A stretch of 64,000 nt of DNA from assembly GCF_032586235.1 (NCBI RefSeq), contig NZ_JAWHTD010000021.1, forward strand, positions 1-64,000, given 5' to 3'. A program made the translations under genes and the position numbers. The notes beneath the pieces were generated by a model. It was not told where the DNA came from and ran no database searches. It worked only from the letters and a program-made list of their open reading frames with translations. Source of the stretch: Aestuariicoccus sp032586235. Lineage in GTDB: Bacteria; Pseudomonadota; Alphaproteobacteria; Rhodobacterales; Rhodobacteraceae. Position 1 is the first letter of the stretch, and each line of letters begins with the position of its first letter. Shown here in pieces: positions 43,316-52,459 of the stretch.

Positions 43316-44157
43316 AGATCGACGCGCACCAGCATTACTGGCACCCCGCACGCGGCGATTACCACTGGATGCCCCAGGACGACCCGGTCCTCTGCCGCCC
43401 CTACGGCCCCGCCGATCTGGCCCCGATGCTGGCCCGGCACGGCATCGGCGGCACAATCGCCGTACAGGCCGCCGCCACGGTTGCAGAGACCGAGTACCTG
43501 CTGGGGCTCGCCGATGCGACGGACAGCATCCGGGGCGTCGTCGGCTGGATCGACTTCGAGGACCCCGGGGCGCTCGCGCATCTGAGCCGTCTGGCCGCGC
43601 ATCCTGAATTCCTTGGGGTCCGCCCGATGATCCAGGACATCCCGGATGTGGACTGGATGCTGCGCGACGACGTGCAATGGGCCTACCCTGCGCTGATCGA
43701 GCTGGACCTGAGTTTCGACGCGCTCGGCTTTCCGCAGCATCTGCAGAATTTTCTGACGCTGGCCCGCCGCTATCCCGATCTGCGCATCGTGCTCGATCAT
43801 TGCATGAAACCGCAGATAAGCGACCAGCGGGCCGGCAAGGACGCGTTCGGCGCATGGGCCGACGGCATGTCACGGCTGGCGGATGAGACCTCGGCCTGCG
43901 TCAAGCTTTCCGGGCTGGTGACCGAGGCGGGCGACGGCTGGGGGACCCAGGATCTGCGGCCCTTTGCCGACCATGTCCTCAGGGCCTTCGGGCCCGGACG
44001 GGTAATGTGGGGCTCGGACTGGCCGGTGTGCCAGTTGCAGGCGGGATACGACCTCTGGCACGACACGGCGCAGGCGCTGGTCGCGCATCTGCCCGCCCCG
44101 GACCGTGCCGAGATCTTCGGCGGCACCGCCGCGCGGTTCTATCGCTTGACACCCTGA
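43312..44157 (+). CDS. L-fuconolactonase-like amidohydrolase
   Basis: A 281-residue amidohydrolase-2 family enzyme expected to open the sugar lactone. Active-site features are DAHQHYWHP at the start, LDHCMKP, and MWGSDWPVCQLQ near the end, as in fuconolactonases. The start is GTG 43312 overlapping the TGA of the dehydrogenase gene. Confidence 0.88.
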   Translation: MKIDAHQHYWHPARGDYHWMPQDDPVLCRPYGPADLAPMLARHGIGGTIAVQAAATVAETEYLLGLADATDSIRGVVGWIDFEDPGALAHLSRLAAHPEFLGVRPMIQDIPDVDWMLRDDVQWAYPALIELDLSFDALGFPQHLQNFLTLARRYPDLRIVLDHCMKPQISDQRAGKDAFGAWADGMSRLADETSACVKLSGLVTEAGDGWGTQDLRPFADHVLRAFGPGRVMWGSDWPVCQLQAGYDLWHDTAQALVAHLPAPDRAEIFGGTAARFYRLTP

Positions 44158-44275
44158 GCCCGCCGAAGGCTACGACTAAAACCCTATGTCCGAATGCGCG
44201 GCCCGCGGTTAGCCTCAACCTATTGAGCAGCCAAACCAAAAGACACAACCAACAGATACCTCGGGAGGAGAAGAA

Positions 44276-46069
44276 ATGGACGTCGCATCGCCCATGGGCC
44301 GCGTGCAGACATGGCTCGCCAAATTCGAAGACGCATTGACCAAGCCGGACACCGAAGCGCTGAAGGGGCTCTTCGCCAAGGATTGCTATTGGCGCGACCT
44401 GGTGGCCTTTACCTGGAACATCAAGACGATGGAGGGCCGCGACGCCATCGCCGACATGGTGAATGCCTGCCAGCCGCATGAACACGGCCGCAATTTCCAG
44501 ATCGAGGGCGACGCCAACGAGGCCGACGGCATCACCGACGCCTGGATCACCTTCGAGACCGACAAGGTCCGCGGCAAGGGCCATATCCGCCTGAACGACG
44601 AAGGCTGCTGGACGCTGCTGACCAGCGCGCAGGAGCTGAAAGGCTTTGAAGAGGCCAAGGGCCCGCGCCGCGAGAGGGGCGTGAAACACGGCGCCGATCC
44701 GGACCGCGAAACCTGGTCCGAGGCGCGCGCGCGCGAAGCGGCCGAACTGGGCTACAAGACCCAGCCCTATGTGGTGATCATCGGCGGCGGTCAGGGCGGG
44801 ATTGCCCTGGGCGCGCGGCTGCGGCGGCTCAACGTGCCGACCATCGTCATCGAAAAGAACGACCGCCCCGGCGACAGCTGGCGCAAGCGGTACAAATCGC
44901 TCTGCCTGCACGATCCGGTCTGGTACGACCACCTGCCCTACCTCCCCTTCCCCGATCACTGGCCGGTCTTCGCCCCCAAGGACAAGCTGGGCGACTGGCT
45001 GGAGATGTACACCAAGGTGATGGAGCTGAACTATTGGACCCGCTCCACCTGCCAGTCCGCCAGCTACGACGAGGCGACCGGCGAATGGACCGTCAAGGTG
45101 GACCGCGACGGCGAAGAGGTGACCCTGAAGCCCAAGCAGCTGGTGCTGGCGACCGGCATGTCGGCCTTTCCGAACATGCCCGACCTGCCCGGCATGGACA
45201 GCTTCAAGGGCGAGATCCAGCACAGCTCGCAGCATCCCGGCCCGGATGCCTACAAGGGCAAGAAGGTTCTGGTCGTGGGCTCGAACAACTCGGCGCACGA
45301 CATCTGCGCGGCGCTTTGGGAGAACGGCGCGGATGTGACGATGATCCAACGCTCCTCGACCCATATCTCGCGGTCGGACACGCTGATGGATGTGGCGCTG
45401 GGTGCGCTCTACTCCGAAGAGGCGGTGGCCAACGGGATCGACGTGAACACCGCCGATCTGATCTTTGCCTCGATCCCCTACAAGGTGCTGCCCGCGATCC
45501 AGAAACCCGGCTGCGACGAGATGAAACGCCGCGACAAGGAGTTTTACGACCGGCTGGAGAAGGCGGGCTTCCAGCTCGATTTCGGGGCGGACGACACCGG
45601 GCTTTTCATGAAATACCTGCGGCGCGGGTCGGGCTATTACATCGACGTGGGTGCGTCGGAACTGGTGGCGGACGGCAAGATCAAGCTGGCCCGTGGGCAG
45701 GTGGTCGAGGTCACGCCGACGGGTGTCAAGCTCGACAGCGGCGCAGAGCTGGAGGGCGATCTGATCGTCTTTGCCACCGGCTATTCGTCGATGAACGGCT
45801 GGGCGGCCAAGCTGATCAGCCAGGAGGTCGCGGACAAGGTCGGCAAATGCTGGGGGCTGGGATCGGACACGCCCAAGGACCCGGGCCCGTGGGAGGGCGA
45901 GCTGCGCAACATGTGGAAGCCCACCCAGCAGGACGCGCTGTGGTTCCACGGCGGCAACCTGCACCAGTCGCGGCATTACTCGCAGTTCCTTGCCCTGCAG
46001 CTGAAAGCGCGGGCCGAGGGGCTGGAGACCCCGGTCTACGGCCTGCAAGAGGTCCATCACAAGGGCTGA
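44276..46069 (+). CDS. Flavin monooxygenase with N-terminal NTF2-like domain
   Basis: A 597-residue NAD(P)/FAD-dependent oxygenase. Residues about 8-130 are a SnoaL/NTF2-like domain. The FAD Rossmann motif is IIGGGQGGIALGARL from residue 168. An FMO-type fingerprint FKGEIQHSSQHP lies near residue 315, and the NADP region VLVVGSNNSAHDIC follows. The last part ends in LQEVHHKG. GGGAGG stands 10 bases before the ATG. The substrate is unknown; a fused NTF2 domain is found in several relatives. Confidence 0.87.
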   Translation: MDVASPMGRVQTWLAKFEDALTKPDTEALKGLFAKDCYWRDLVAFTWNIKTMEGRDAIADMVNACQPHEHGRNFQIEGDANEADGITDAWITFETDKVRGKGHIRLNDEGCWTLLTSAQELKGFEEAKGPRRERGVKHGADPDRETWSEARAREAAELGYKTQPYVVIIGGGQGGIALGARLRRLNVPTIVIEKNDRPGDSWRKRYKSLCLHDPVWYDHLPYLPFPDHWPVFAPKDKLGDWLEMYTKVMELNYWTRSTCQSASYDEATGEWTVKVDRDGEEVTLKPKQLVLATGMSAFPNMPDLPGMDSFKGEIQHSSQHPGPDAYKGKKVLVVGSNNSAHDICAALWENGADVTMIQRSSTHISRSDTLMDVALGALYSEEAVANGIDVNTADLIFASIPYKVLPAIQKPGCDEMKRRDKEFYDRLEKAGFQLDFGADDTGLFMKYLRRGSGYYIDVGASELVADGKIKLARGQVVEVTPTGVKLDSGAELEGDLIVFATGYSSMNGWAAKLISQEVADKVGKCWGLGSDTPKDPGPWEGELRNMWKPTQQDALWFHGGNLHQSRHYSQFLALQLKARAEGLETPVYGLQEVHHKG

Positions 46070-46104
46070 CGCCTTTGCGCGGGGGGCGACGGCGACGCCG
46101 CCCC

Positions 46105-46860
46105 TCAGTGCGGAAAGATGCTGGGCGGAAAGATGCGGGCCATCGCGGTTTCGAACTGCGCCCATGACATGGTCGCGCGGTTGCCGGCGTAGCCGTGGTA
46201 ATGCGACAGGCCCGACGAATTCGGCAGCCCGGCCCAGATCCGCGCGAGGTTGTTCATAAAGTCCTGCCGCGCCACGCCCCCGGCCCGGAACGCCGACAGC
46301 CCGGCCTCTTCCAGCAACAGATCGGCCAGGCGATCCTGCACCAGCGGCGAGAACGCGACCCGCTCGTCCACGCCCAGCCGGTCGACCATCCGCCGCAGCG
46401 TCGCGGGGATGAACTGATACCGGCCGATGGCGTGCGGCTGGCCCGGCGTGTCGTCGATCCAGCGATAGATCTCTGCAATGCTCATCCTTGTGGGCCGTTT
46501 CGGCGGGCGGATCCGTGCGCCGTGCTGAACGGCGTCATAGCCCTGCGGCCCTGCCTCGGCCTCGGCGATCAGGTGGCGCAACAGCATTGCCGCCGCGCCG
46601 CCCTGCCCCGACAAGACCCCAGCCCCCACGCGTTTGCGCGGGATCGGCGCGGGGCTGCGGGCAAAGAAGCTGTCGCCCTGCAAGCCCGCGAAAAGGCTGG
46701 CCCGGCCGGACGCCTTTGCTGCGTCGCCCAAAGCGCCTAGATCGGGGATCAGCGCCGTGCGCGGGCGGGCGAACCCGTCTTCGCCCATCAGCGATTGCGC
46801 CTCTGCGGCCAGGCCCGCCAGCCCCAGACACAGCGACAGGGCAGCTTTTTTCAGGATCAT
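46105..46860 (-). CDS. Exported lysozyme-like (muramidase-type) protein
   Basis: A 251-residue secreted protein (signal peptide ending AAEAQ). The C-terminal half resembles phage-type muramidases: LIAEAEAGPQGYDAV (possible catalytic Glu) and QPHAIGRYQFIPATLRRM, where GRYQF is shared with these enzymes. The stretch between signal and this domain is low in recognisable motifs. Convergent with the monooxygenase gene, divergent from the site-2 protease gene. The enzyme activity is inferred. Confidence 0.65.
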   Translation of the reverse strand: MILKKAALSLCLGLAGLAAEAQSLMGEDGFARPRTALIPDLGALGDAAKASGRASLFAGLQGDSFFARSPAPIPRKRVGAGVLSGQGGAAAMLLRHLIAEAEAGPQGYDAVQHGARIRPPKRPTRMSIAEIYRWIDDTPGQPHAIGRYQFIPATLRRMVDRLGVDERVAFSPLVQDRLADLLLEEAGLSAFRAGGVARQDFMNNLARIWAGLPNSSGLSHYHGYAGNRATMSWAQFETAMARIFPPSIFPH

Positions 46861-46959
46861 TCGCCGCTCGTTCTGACAGCCCCGGACGGTGGGGTTGTGA
46901 CCGAGATTGGTTCACATTTCGTTGCCGCGCCCGGGCCAAGGCCCGGGCCGCCGCAAAGA

Positions 46960-46973
46960 TTGAGAAAGATCAA
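46960..46973. promoter_or_regulatory. FNR/FixK-type box before the site-2 protease gene
   Basis: TTGAGAAAGATCAA fits TTGA-N6-TCAA. Its centre is 57 bp before the ATG of the protease gene at 47024, compatible with class II activation from a promoter just downstream. Confidence 0.75.
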
Positions 46974-47023
46974 TTTTTTGAACCGCAGCCGGGCGTAGGA
47001 TAACAGCCAAACTGGAGGGGCGC

Positions 47024-48169
47024 ATGTTCTCTAACGCCGTCAAGCTCTTCACGATCAACGGTTTCGACATCAAGATCGACCCAAGCTGGCTGCTGATCGC
47101 CGCGTTGATCACCTGGAGCCTCTCGCAGCACTACTTTCCCGAAAGCTTCCCCGACCAGACCATGCAGACCTACGTCGTGATGTCAGTCGTGGCGATGCTG
47201 GCGTTCTTCGGCTCGCTGCTGCTGCACGAACTGGCGCATTCGGTCGTGGCGCGCGGCTACGGCGTGCCGATCAAGGGCATCACGCTTTTCCTCTTCGGCG
47301 GCGTGGCCGAGCTAGAGGCCGAGCCGAAAACGGCGCGGGTCGAGTTTCTGGTCGCTCTGGCCGGCCCGGCGATGAGCCTCGCATTGGCGCTCGGCTTTTG
47401 GGTTTTGGCGCAGCTGACGCCGCTGCTGGCCCTGCCCACCGCCGTGCCCGAGGTGCTGGGCTATCTGGCGATGATCAATCTGGTGCTGGGGCTCTTCAAC
47501 CTGGTGCCGGCCTTTCCGCTGGATGGCGGCCGGGTCTTGCGCGCCTATGTCTGGCAGCGCACCGGCGATATCCTGCACGCCACGGAGGTGGCCGCCAGAT
47601 CCGGCACGCTTTTCGCCTATCTGCTGATGTGGCTGGGGATGATCGGGCTCTTTCAGGGGGCGCTCGTTGCCGGGCTCTGGCAGATCCTGATCGGGGGGTT
47701 CGTGCTGATGGCCGCGCGCGGCAGCTATCAGGCGCAGCTGGCGCGGTCGGTCTTTCACGGCAAGACCGTCCGCTCGCTGATGAGCGATCACCCGATCACC
47801 GTCGGGCCGGATGTCACGCTGACCGCGCTGGCCGACGAGGTCATGCTGGCGCATCGCATCAGTTTCGTTCCAGTGGTGCTGGACAACGTCCTTCTGGGCC
47901 ATATCGACAGCGCGATCCTGGCGCGCATCGACCGCGAGAACTGGCCGGACACGCGTGTGGGCGATGTCTTTGTCGGGCTCGATCCGGCCTTCACCGTCTC
48001 GGGGGACCTGCCGGCGCAGGACCTGATGGAGCGTATCAGCCGCACCGGCCAGCGCAAATTCATGGTGACCGAAGACCACAACCTGCGTGGGGTCATCTCG
48101 TTGTCGGATCTGGTCGGGTTCCTGCACCTGACCGAGACGCTTTTGCACAGCCATCGAAAGGCTTCGTAA
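47024..48169 (+). CDS. Site-2 protease family membrane metalloprotease with CBS domains
   Basis: Intramembrane zinc protease of 381 residues. HELAH is at 68-72 within a hydrophobic helix, and the second zinc motif is FPLDGGRVLRAY (near 165). Several membrane helices cover 20-240. The cytosolic tail (about 245-375) holds two CBS motifs (SLMSDHPITVGPDVTLTALADE and later GVISLSDLVGF), which usually sense adenine nucleotides. An FNR/FixK box lies upstream. The target may be a membrane-bound anti-sigma factor; none is seen here. Confidence 0.92.
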   Translation: MFSNAVKLFTINGFDIKIDPSWLLIAALITWSLSQHYFPESFPDQTMQTYVVMSVVAMLAFFGSLLLHELAHSVVARGYGVPIKGITLFLFGGVAELEAEPKTARVEFLVALAGPAMSLALALGFWVLAQLTPLLALPTAVPEVLGYLAMINLVLGLFNLVPAFPLDGGRVLRAYVWQRTGDILHATEVAARSGTLFAYLLMWLGMIGLFQGALVAGLWQILIGGFVLMAARGSYQAQLARSVFHGKTVRSLMSDHPITVGPDVTLTALADEVMLAHRISFVPVVLDNVLLGHIDSAILARIDRENWPDTRVGDVFVGLDPAFTVSGDLPAQDLMERISRTGQRKFMVTEDHNLRGVISLSDLVGFLHLTETLLHSHRKAS

Positions 48170-48191
48170 CGCCGCCCAGACCCGGCCGCCG

Positions 48192-48965
48192 TCAGACCAT
48201 CGAACTGCAATGGGCCGGGTCCATGACCTCGATCTCTGCGGTGAACTTGTAGCCGACCCCGCGGATCGTCTTGATCAGCCTCGGCTCGCCCGGATCGCGC
48301 TCGATCTTCTTGCGCAGGCGCGCCACCTGGTTGTCGATGGTGCGGTCCAGCGGGCTCCATTCCGTGCCGCCGGTCAGATCCATCAACTGATCGCGGGACA
48401 GCGCGCGCATGGGATGTTCCAGAAAGACCGTCAGCAGGCGGAAATCGCCGCTGGTCAGGCCGCAATCGGTCCCGTCCCGGTCGCGCAGCTCCATCCGGTC
48501 GAGATCGGCGGTCATCGCGTCGAAGCGCAGACACCGCTTGGCCGCTTTAGCCGTTTCCTCGGCCAAAACGACACGGGACGCGGCCGCCTGCCCCTCCTGA
48601 GCCGAGCGGCGCAGCACGCTGCGCACGCGGGCCACCACCTCGCGGACATGGAACGGCTTGGTGATGTAATCGTCCGCCCCGATCTCGAGCCCGACCACCC
48701 GGTCGATCACGTCATCCTGCCCGGTGACCATTATGACGGGCACGCTGGACACCGAGCGGATCTCGCGCGCGATCTCCAGCCCGTTGTCCGGCCCCAGCCG
48801 GATGTCGAGCGTGACGAGCGCGGGCGTACCCTTCTGCACCTCGGCCATCGCCTCCTTGCCGGTGGCGGCCTCGAGCGTCTTGAACCCCTCGGTTTCAAGG
48901 ACATTGCGCAGCAATCCCCGGATTTTCGGGTCGTCGTCGACGATCAGAACCGTGGGACGCTTCAT
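48192..48965 (-). CDS. OmpR-family response regulator
   Basis: A 257-residue two-domain regulator. The receiver domain has VDDDPK at 9-14, phosphoacceptor Asp54 and Lys in DDYITKPFH. The C-terminal winged helix (about 160-245) ends VARLRKKIERDPGEPRLIKTIRGVGY, typical of the OmpR/PhoB family. No sensor kinase gene is adjacent, so it is an orphan here. ATG 48965 is the family start; the upstream ribosome site is weak. It is divergent from the Crp/Fnr-type gene. Confidence 0.92.
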   Translation of the reverse strand: MKRPTVLIVDDDPKIRGLLRNVLETEGFKTLEAATGKEAMAEVQKGTPALVTLDIRLGPDNGLEIAREIRSVSSVPVIMVTGQDDVIDRVVGLEIGADDYITKPFHVREVVARVRSVLRRSAQEGQAAASRVVLAEETAKAAKRCLRFDAMTADLDRMELRDRDGTDCGLTSGDFRLLTVFLEHPMRALSRDQLMDLTGGTEWSPLDRTIDNQVARLRKKIERDPGEPRLIKTIRGVGYKFTAEIEVMDPAHCSSMV

Positions 48966-49014
48966 CGCAATAGTCTCTTTCACTGGGCAGAGTACGATTA
49001 CAAAATGATACAAA

Positions 49015-49024
49015 ATACCGGTAT
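49015..49024. promoter_or_regulatory. Short palindrome in the regulator-regulator intergenic region
   Basis: ATACCGGTAT is a perfect 10-bp palindrome midway between the divergent response-regulator and Crp/Fnr-type genes. It could be an operator for either. The region has no TTGA-N6-TCAA box, so the Crp/Fnr-type gene does not seem self-regulated through it. Confidence 0.3.
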
Positions 49025-49090
49025 GGTACGATAAGGGGAATTACATCACATGTCCAAGCTGACCTCATCCAATACTGGGGGTAAGCAAAG

Positions 49091-49774
49091 ATGTATGTTA
49101 CCATTCCAACAGACCATTACGCGCCATCGTATCATTTCAAACCACGGGTTTCACGTGGAAAATCGACAGAAGTCTCTTTCAAGGCAGGGGCTTACCTCTA
49201 TTTCGAAGGGGATGCTGTCGAACGTCTCTACGAGGTGAAATCCGGCGTCCTGCGCCTGACCCGGCTGCTTGAGGACGGGCGGAGGCAGGTCATCTCTTTT
49301 GGCTATCCAGGTGACATCGTCGGTTTTCCGGCCAGCGGCCTGCACCATACCGATTGCGATGTGCTGGTCGATGCCCGCCTGCAGCCCTACAGCCGCGCCG
49401 CGCTGGAAAGCGGCGCGAACGATCCGCAGCTGCACCAGGATCTGCTCGAGGCGGCGCTGCGCGAAATCAGCGCGATGCAGGACCATTTTCTGATGCTCGG
49501 ACGCAAGTCCGCCGCCGAAAAGGTCGCCTCGTTCCTCAGCGTACTGGCCGAGCGTGTGGGCGACGATATGGGGAACTACCGCAAGATCTCGCTGCCCATG
49601 AGCCGCGCGGACATCGCCGATTTCCTCGGGCTGACCACAGAAACCGTCAGCCGCAGTCTGACGCAATTGCGCAAGGCCAAGGTGATCGCGATCGAGAACA
49701 TCCATACGGTGATCATCCTGCGGCCGCAGGCGCTTCTGGCGCTGTCCGACGGACATCAGGACATGGTCGCCTGA
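49091..49774 (+). CDS. Crp/Fnr-family regulator of FixK/DNR type
   Basis: A 227-residue activator: cyclic-nucleotide-like beta-barrel (about 25-110), long dimer helix, and HTH MSRADIADFLGLTTETVSRSLTQL. The E-x-x-SR pattern (ETVSR) in the recognition helix matches FNR and FixK, which read TTGA half-sites. The N-terminus lacks the FNR cysteine cluster, so it does not sense oxygen through such a cluster. Three matching boxes in the next 5.5 kb are its natural targets. Confidence 0.9.
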   Translation: MYVTIPTDHYAPSYHFKPRVSRGKSTEVSFKAGAYLYFEGDAVERLYEVKSGVLRLTRLLEDGRRQVISFGYPGDIVGFPASGLHHTDCDVLVDARLQPYSRAALESGANDPQLHQDLLEAALREISAMQDHFLMLGRKSAAEKVASFLSVLAERVGDDMGNYRKISLPMSRADIADFLGLTTETVSRSLTQLRKAKVIAIENIHTVIILRPQALLALSDGHQDMVA

Positions 49775-49781
49775 CCGCTTT

Positions 49782-49801
49782 CCGGCGCCCTAGGGCGCCG
49801 G
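49782..49801. terminator. Bidirectional terminator-like palindrome
   Basis: CCGGCGCCC/GGGCGCCGG, a perfect 20-bp palindrome (49782-49801). It spans the stop codon of the DUF2267 gene and lies 8 bp after the Crp/Fnr stop; T runs are weak on both sides. Confidence 0.5.
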
Positions 49802-50221
49802 CCACAGATCGCGGATATCGGCCGGCAGGCTGGCGCGGATATCCGCGATTTCGCCCGCGCTGATGCGGGCGTTCAACAGATCGAAAACGCGCCGGATATC
49901 GACATCGCCGCGGAATTCGGGCGTGGTCTTCATCTGCTCGCCGATCGCCATCAGAAACCCGGTCGACGTGCGTTCCTTGATCGGCGTCGTCTTGGGCACC
50001 CAGCCCTCGAAAAAGATGCCCCGGATCAGCAGCGGCAGCTGCGCCGAGAACTGCGCCAGCTCGTTGACCTGCAGATGATCGCGGATGTGGTGCAGCGTCA
50101 CCCGCATCAGCCGCAGCGCGCTGCGGTGCGAGGACCAGTCCAGCCGGCCGCTCAATTCGTTGATCCATTCATGGGTCAGGCTGACCGTGTGGTCGATCAC
50201 CTCGAGACCTTGGGCCGACAT
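49790..50221 (-). CDS. DUF2267 domain protein
   Basis: A 143-residue soluble all-helical protein (MSAQGLEVIDHTVSLTHEWINEL at the start) covering the complete DUF2267 domain. DUF2267 genes often sit with universal stress and CBS-domain genes, as here. GAGCGT (weak, AGGAGCG) precedes ATG 50221. It probably shares a transcript with the bactofilin-like gene upstream (16 bp gap). The function is unknown. Confidence 0.83.
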   Translation of the reverse strand: MSAQGLEVIDHTVSLTHEWINELSGRLDWSSHRSALRLMRVTLHHIRDHLQVNELAQFSAQLPLLIRGIFFEGWVPKTTPIKERTSTGFLMAIGEQMKTTPEFRGDVDIRRVFDLLNARISAGEIADIRASLPADIRDLWPAP

Positions 50222-50237
50222 CGGAACGCTCCTTTCG

Positions 50238-51407
50238 TCAAATCTGCTCGGTTGCGGGTTGGCCGGTGCGCGCCACAGCGCCGAAGACCGCCCGCGTCAT
50301 CGCGCCGATGCCCAGCAAAACCAATGTGTAATTCGCCACCCAGCCCACGAAGGGGATGAAGTTCAGCAAGGCGATGGCGATGATCGCTGCGGCGAAGATG
50401 GCCAGGCGCTGGATGTTGCCCGGCGCGGGATCGCCGCCGAACCCCGACCAGAGCCGCATCGCCACTGTATAGGCCCCCAGCCCGTAGCCCAAGGTCCAGG
50501 CCACGACGATGCCCAGCAGGACGACCGGCACGAAGGGCAGCCCGACGACCGTCAGCCCCGACACCGGCACCATGCCGAAAAGGACCGACAGCCCAATCAG
50601 CCCGATCACCAGCGTCTGGCCGGGCTCTTGCGCCGTGCGGCCGCGCATCTGTTCCAGCCGGTCCGGCATGAAGCCCAGAACGATGGCCCCCAGCGCGACG
50701 AAGAACAGAAGCGAAATGACGAAACCGAAGACGAGCGAGGCAAAGCCCGGCAGGCTCGGCATCTCGTGCAGCCTGCGCATCTCGTCCCAGTCGTCCCATT
50801 CCGAGAATTCGGGCAGGTCCTCGAACAGCACCCTGTCCGCCGGAGCGACGCTTTCGGGCACGTCGATGCGGCGCTCGGAACTGTAGCGGAGCATCCCGCC
50901 CACCCGCGCCTCGGGACCGAAGCGCAGGGTCTCGGCCAGGATACGGGCATCGCCCGCGACCGGCGCGTTGAGAAAGACATCCTGCCCGGTGACGGTCAGC
51001 GCCCCGGCGATCGGGCCTTCGATGGTCACCGACCCGCCCAGCAGGCGCGCATTGCCGCCGATCTCGGCCCCGGGCTCGGTGCGCAGGGTCATGCCGGTGG
51101 CCGACAGATCCTCGCCGATGGCGCCCTGCAAAACGACCGTCATCCCCATCGCATAGACGTCCTGACCCGTGGCCGCGCCGACCGACACATCCATACCGGC
51201 GATGTGCAGATCGCCGCTCGCGGTCCCCCGCGCCACCGCAGAACGCCCGGCGACAAAGACATCCCCCGGCGCGTCGTAGGTTTCGAGGACGGCGTCGCCC
51301 GCGATGAACCGGTCGGTGCCGTTCTGCGTGGTCATCGTCTGCGCGCTGGCCGCGCCGCCAACCCAGGCCATGACGGCCAGTACGATGGCTATTCGCATGA
51401 GAGACAT
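50238..51407 (-). CDS. Bactofilin-like domain fused to a membrane domain
   Basis: A 389-residue protein. After a signal peptide (ending GAASAQ) residues 25-170 consist of short Gly-turned beta segments (GDVFVAGRSAVARGTASGDLHIAGM, cut to its pattern G-D-x-x-x-x-G) like polymer-forming bactofilins. A hydrophobic C-terminal half (about 220-375) has four or five membrane helices. AAAGGAG stands before ATG 51407. The FNR/FixK box at 51469 lies 62 bp upstream and could serve this gene as well as the divergent universal stress gene. Confidence 0.75.
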   Translation of the reverse strand: MSLMRIAIVLAVMAWVGGAASAQTMTTQNGTDRFIAGDAVLETYDAPGDVFVAGRSAVARGTASGDLHIAGMDVSVGAATGQDVYAMGMTVVLQGAIGEDLSATGMTLRTEPGAEIGGNARLLGGSVTIEGPIAGALTVTGQDVFLNAPVAGDARILAETLRFGPEARVGGMLRYSSERRIDVPESVAPADRVLFEDLPEFSEWDDWDEMRRLHEMPSLPGFASLVFGFVISLLFFVALGAIVLGFMPDRLEQMRGRTAQEPGQTLVIGLIGLSVLFGMVPVSGLTVVGLPFVPVVLLGIVVAWTLGYGLGAYTVAMRLWSGFGGDPAPGNIQRLAIFAAAIIAIALLNFIPFVGWVANYTLVLLGIGAMTRAVFGAVARTGQPATEQI

Positions 51408-51468
51408 GGCACGCTCCTTTCGGACAAACGGCGATGGTCCGGTTCTACCGCGCACCGCGGCCCGCAGA

Positions 51469-51482
51469 TTGATCGTTGTCAA
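51469..51482. promoter_or_regulatory. FNR/FixK-type box between the bactofilin-like and universal stress genes
   Basis: TTGATCGTTGTCAA fits TTGA-N6-TCAA. The centre is 66 bp before the universal stress gene ATG and 68 bp before the ATG of the divergent gene, so it could control both. Confidence 0.8.
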
Positions 51483-51541
51483 TCCACGGCCGCGAACGGC
51501 CGCTACAACCATGCTGAGGGGCCCCGGGACAGGAGGTTGCG

Positions 51542-52381
51542 ATGGCTCTCGGAACGATCCTGGTTTGTCTGACCACGCAGGAACACGCCGCGACGCTGAT
51601 GAAACTGGCGGCCGGTCTCGCGCGCAAGCACATGGCGCATCTGATCGGGCTGCACACGCTCGAGGCGTTGCTGGTCTATCCCGGCATCGCCATGCACGTG
51701 CCCGAACCCGCCTTCGCCGAATTCAACGCCAGCCAGCGCGCCGAGGCCGAGGCGATCGAACGCATTTTCGACCGTTACACCCGCAACGAGGATTTCCCCA
51801 GCGAGTGGCGTCTGCTCAAGGCCGAATCCGTCAGCGCGACCGACCGGATGATCGAATCCGCGCGGACCGCCGATCTGGTGATCATGGCGCACGAAGACCC
51901 GGATGCCGACCGCTTCGACCAGCGCCGCGCGCAGGCGGCGGTGATCCGAGAAAGTGGTCGGCCGGTGATCGTCGTGCCCCGCGACTACGACGGCCCGCCG
52001 GTCGGCGCGAACATCCTGCTGGGCTGGAGCAACACGCGCGAGACCGCCCGCGCCGCGCATGACCTGATCCCCCTCGCCGATCCGGGGGCAAGCGTCACGG
52101 TGCTGCGGATCACCGACGGGGTGTCGGACGAGATGAGGTATTACGAGGCGCTCGACCTGGCCGCCATGTTCGACCGGCACGGGCTGAAGCCCGCGCTTCA
52201 GCACCGCGAACGCGGCGGCGACGACATCGCGGCGCTTCTGGGCCAATTCGCCTTCGAGACGGGCGCCGACCTGATCGTGACCGGCGCCTTCGGCCACTCG
52301 CGCGCCTTCGATTTCGTGCTGGGTGCCACCAGCTATGCGCTGCTACGCGACGCGAAGCTTCCCGTGCTCTTCAGCAGGTGA
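51542..52381 (+). CDS. Tandem universal stress protein (UspA family)
   Basis: A 279-residue protein with two UspA-like halves (about 1-145 and 150-279). The second half has the nucleotide-binding loop GAFGHSRAFDFVLGATS, matching G2xG9xG. The first half, LVIMAHEDPDADRFD, lacks it. GGAGG sits before ATG 51542. An FNR/FixK box lies upstream and PEP synthase follows 78 bp later with its own box. Confidence 0.92.
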   Translation: MALGTILVCLTTQEHAATLMKLAAGLARKHMAHLIGLHTLEALLVYPGIAMHVPEPAFAEFNASQRAEAEAIERIFDRYTRNEDFPSEWRLLKAESVSATDRMIESARTADLVIMAHEDPDADRFDQRRAQAAVIRESGRPVIVVPRDYDGPPVGANILLGWSNTRETARAAHDLIPLADPGASVTVLRITDGVSDEMRYYEALDLAAMFDRHGLKPALQHRERGGDDIAALLGQFAFETGADLIVTGAFGHSRAFDFVLGATSYALLRDAKLPVLFSR

Positions 52382-52391
52382 CGCGCCCGTC

Positions 52392-52405
52392 TTGATAACG
52401 ATCAA
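52392..52405. promoter_or_regulatory. FNR/FixK-type box before ppsA
   Basis: TTGATAACGATCAA is a near-perfect match to the FNR consensus TTGAT-N4-ATCAA. Its centre lies 61 bp before the ppsA ATG. Confidence 0.85.
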
Positions 52406-52459
52406 GAACCGTTGCGGAAACCTTGCCAGACTGCCCCCACCCGGCCAACGGAGGGCGCG

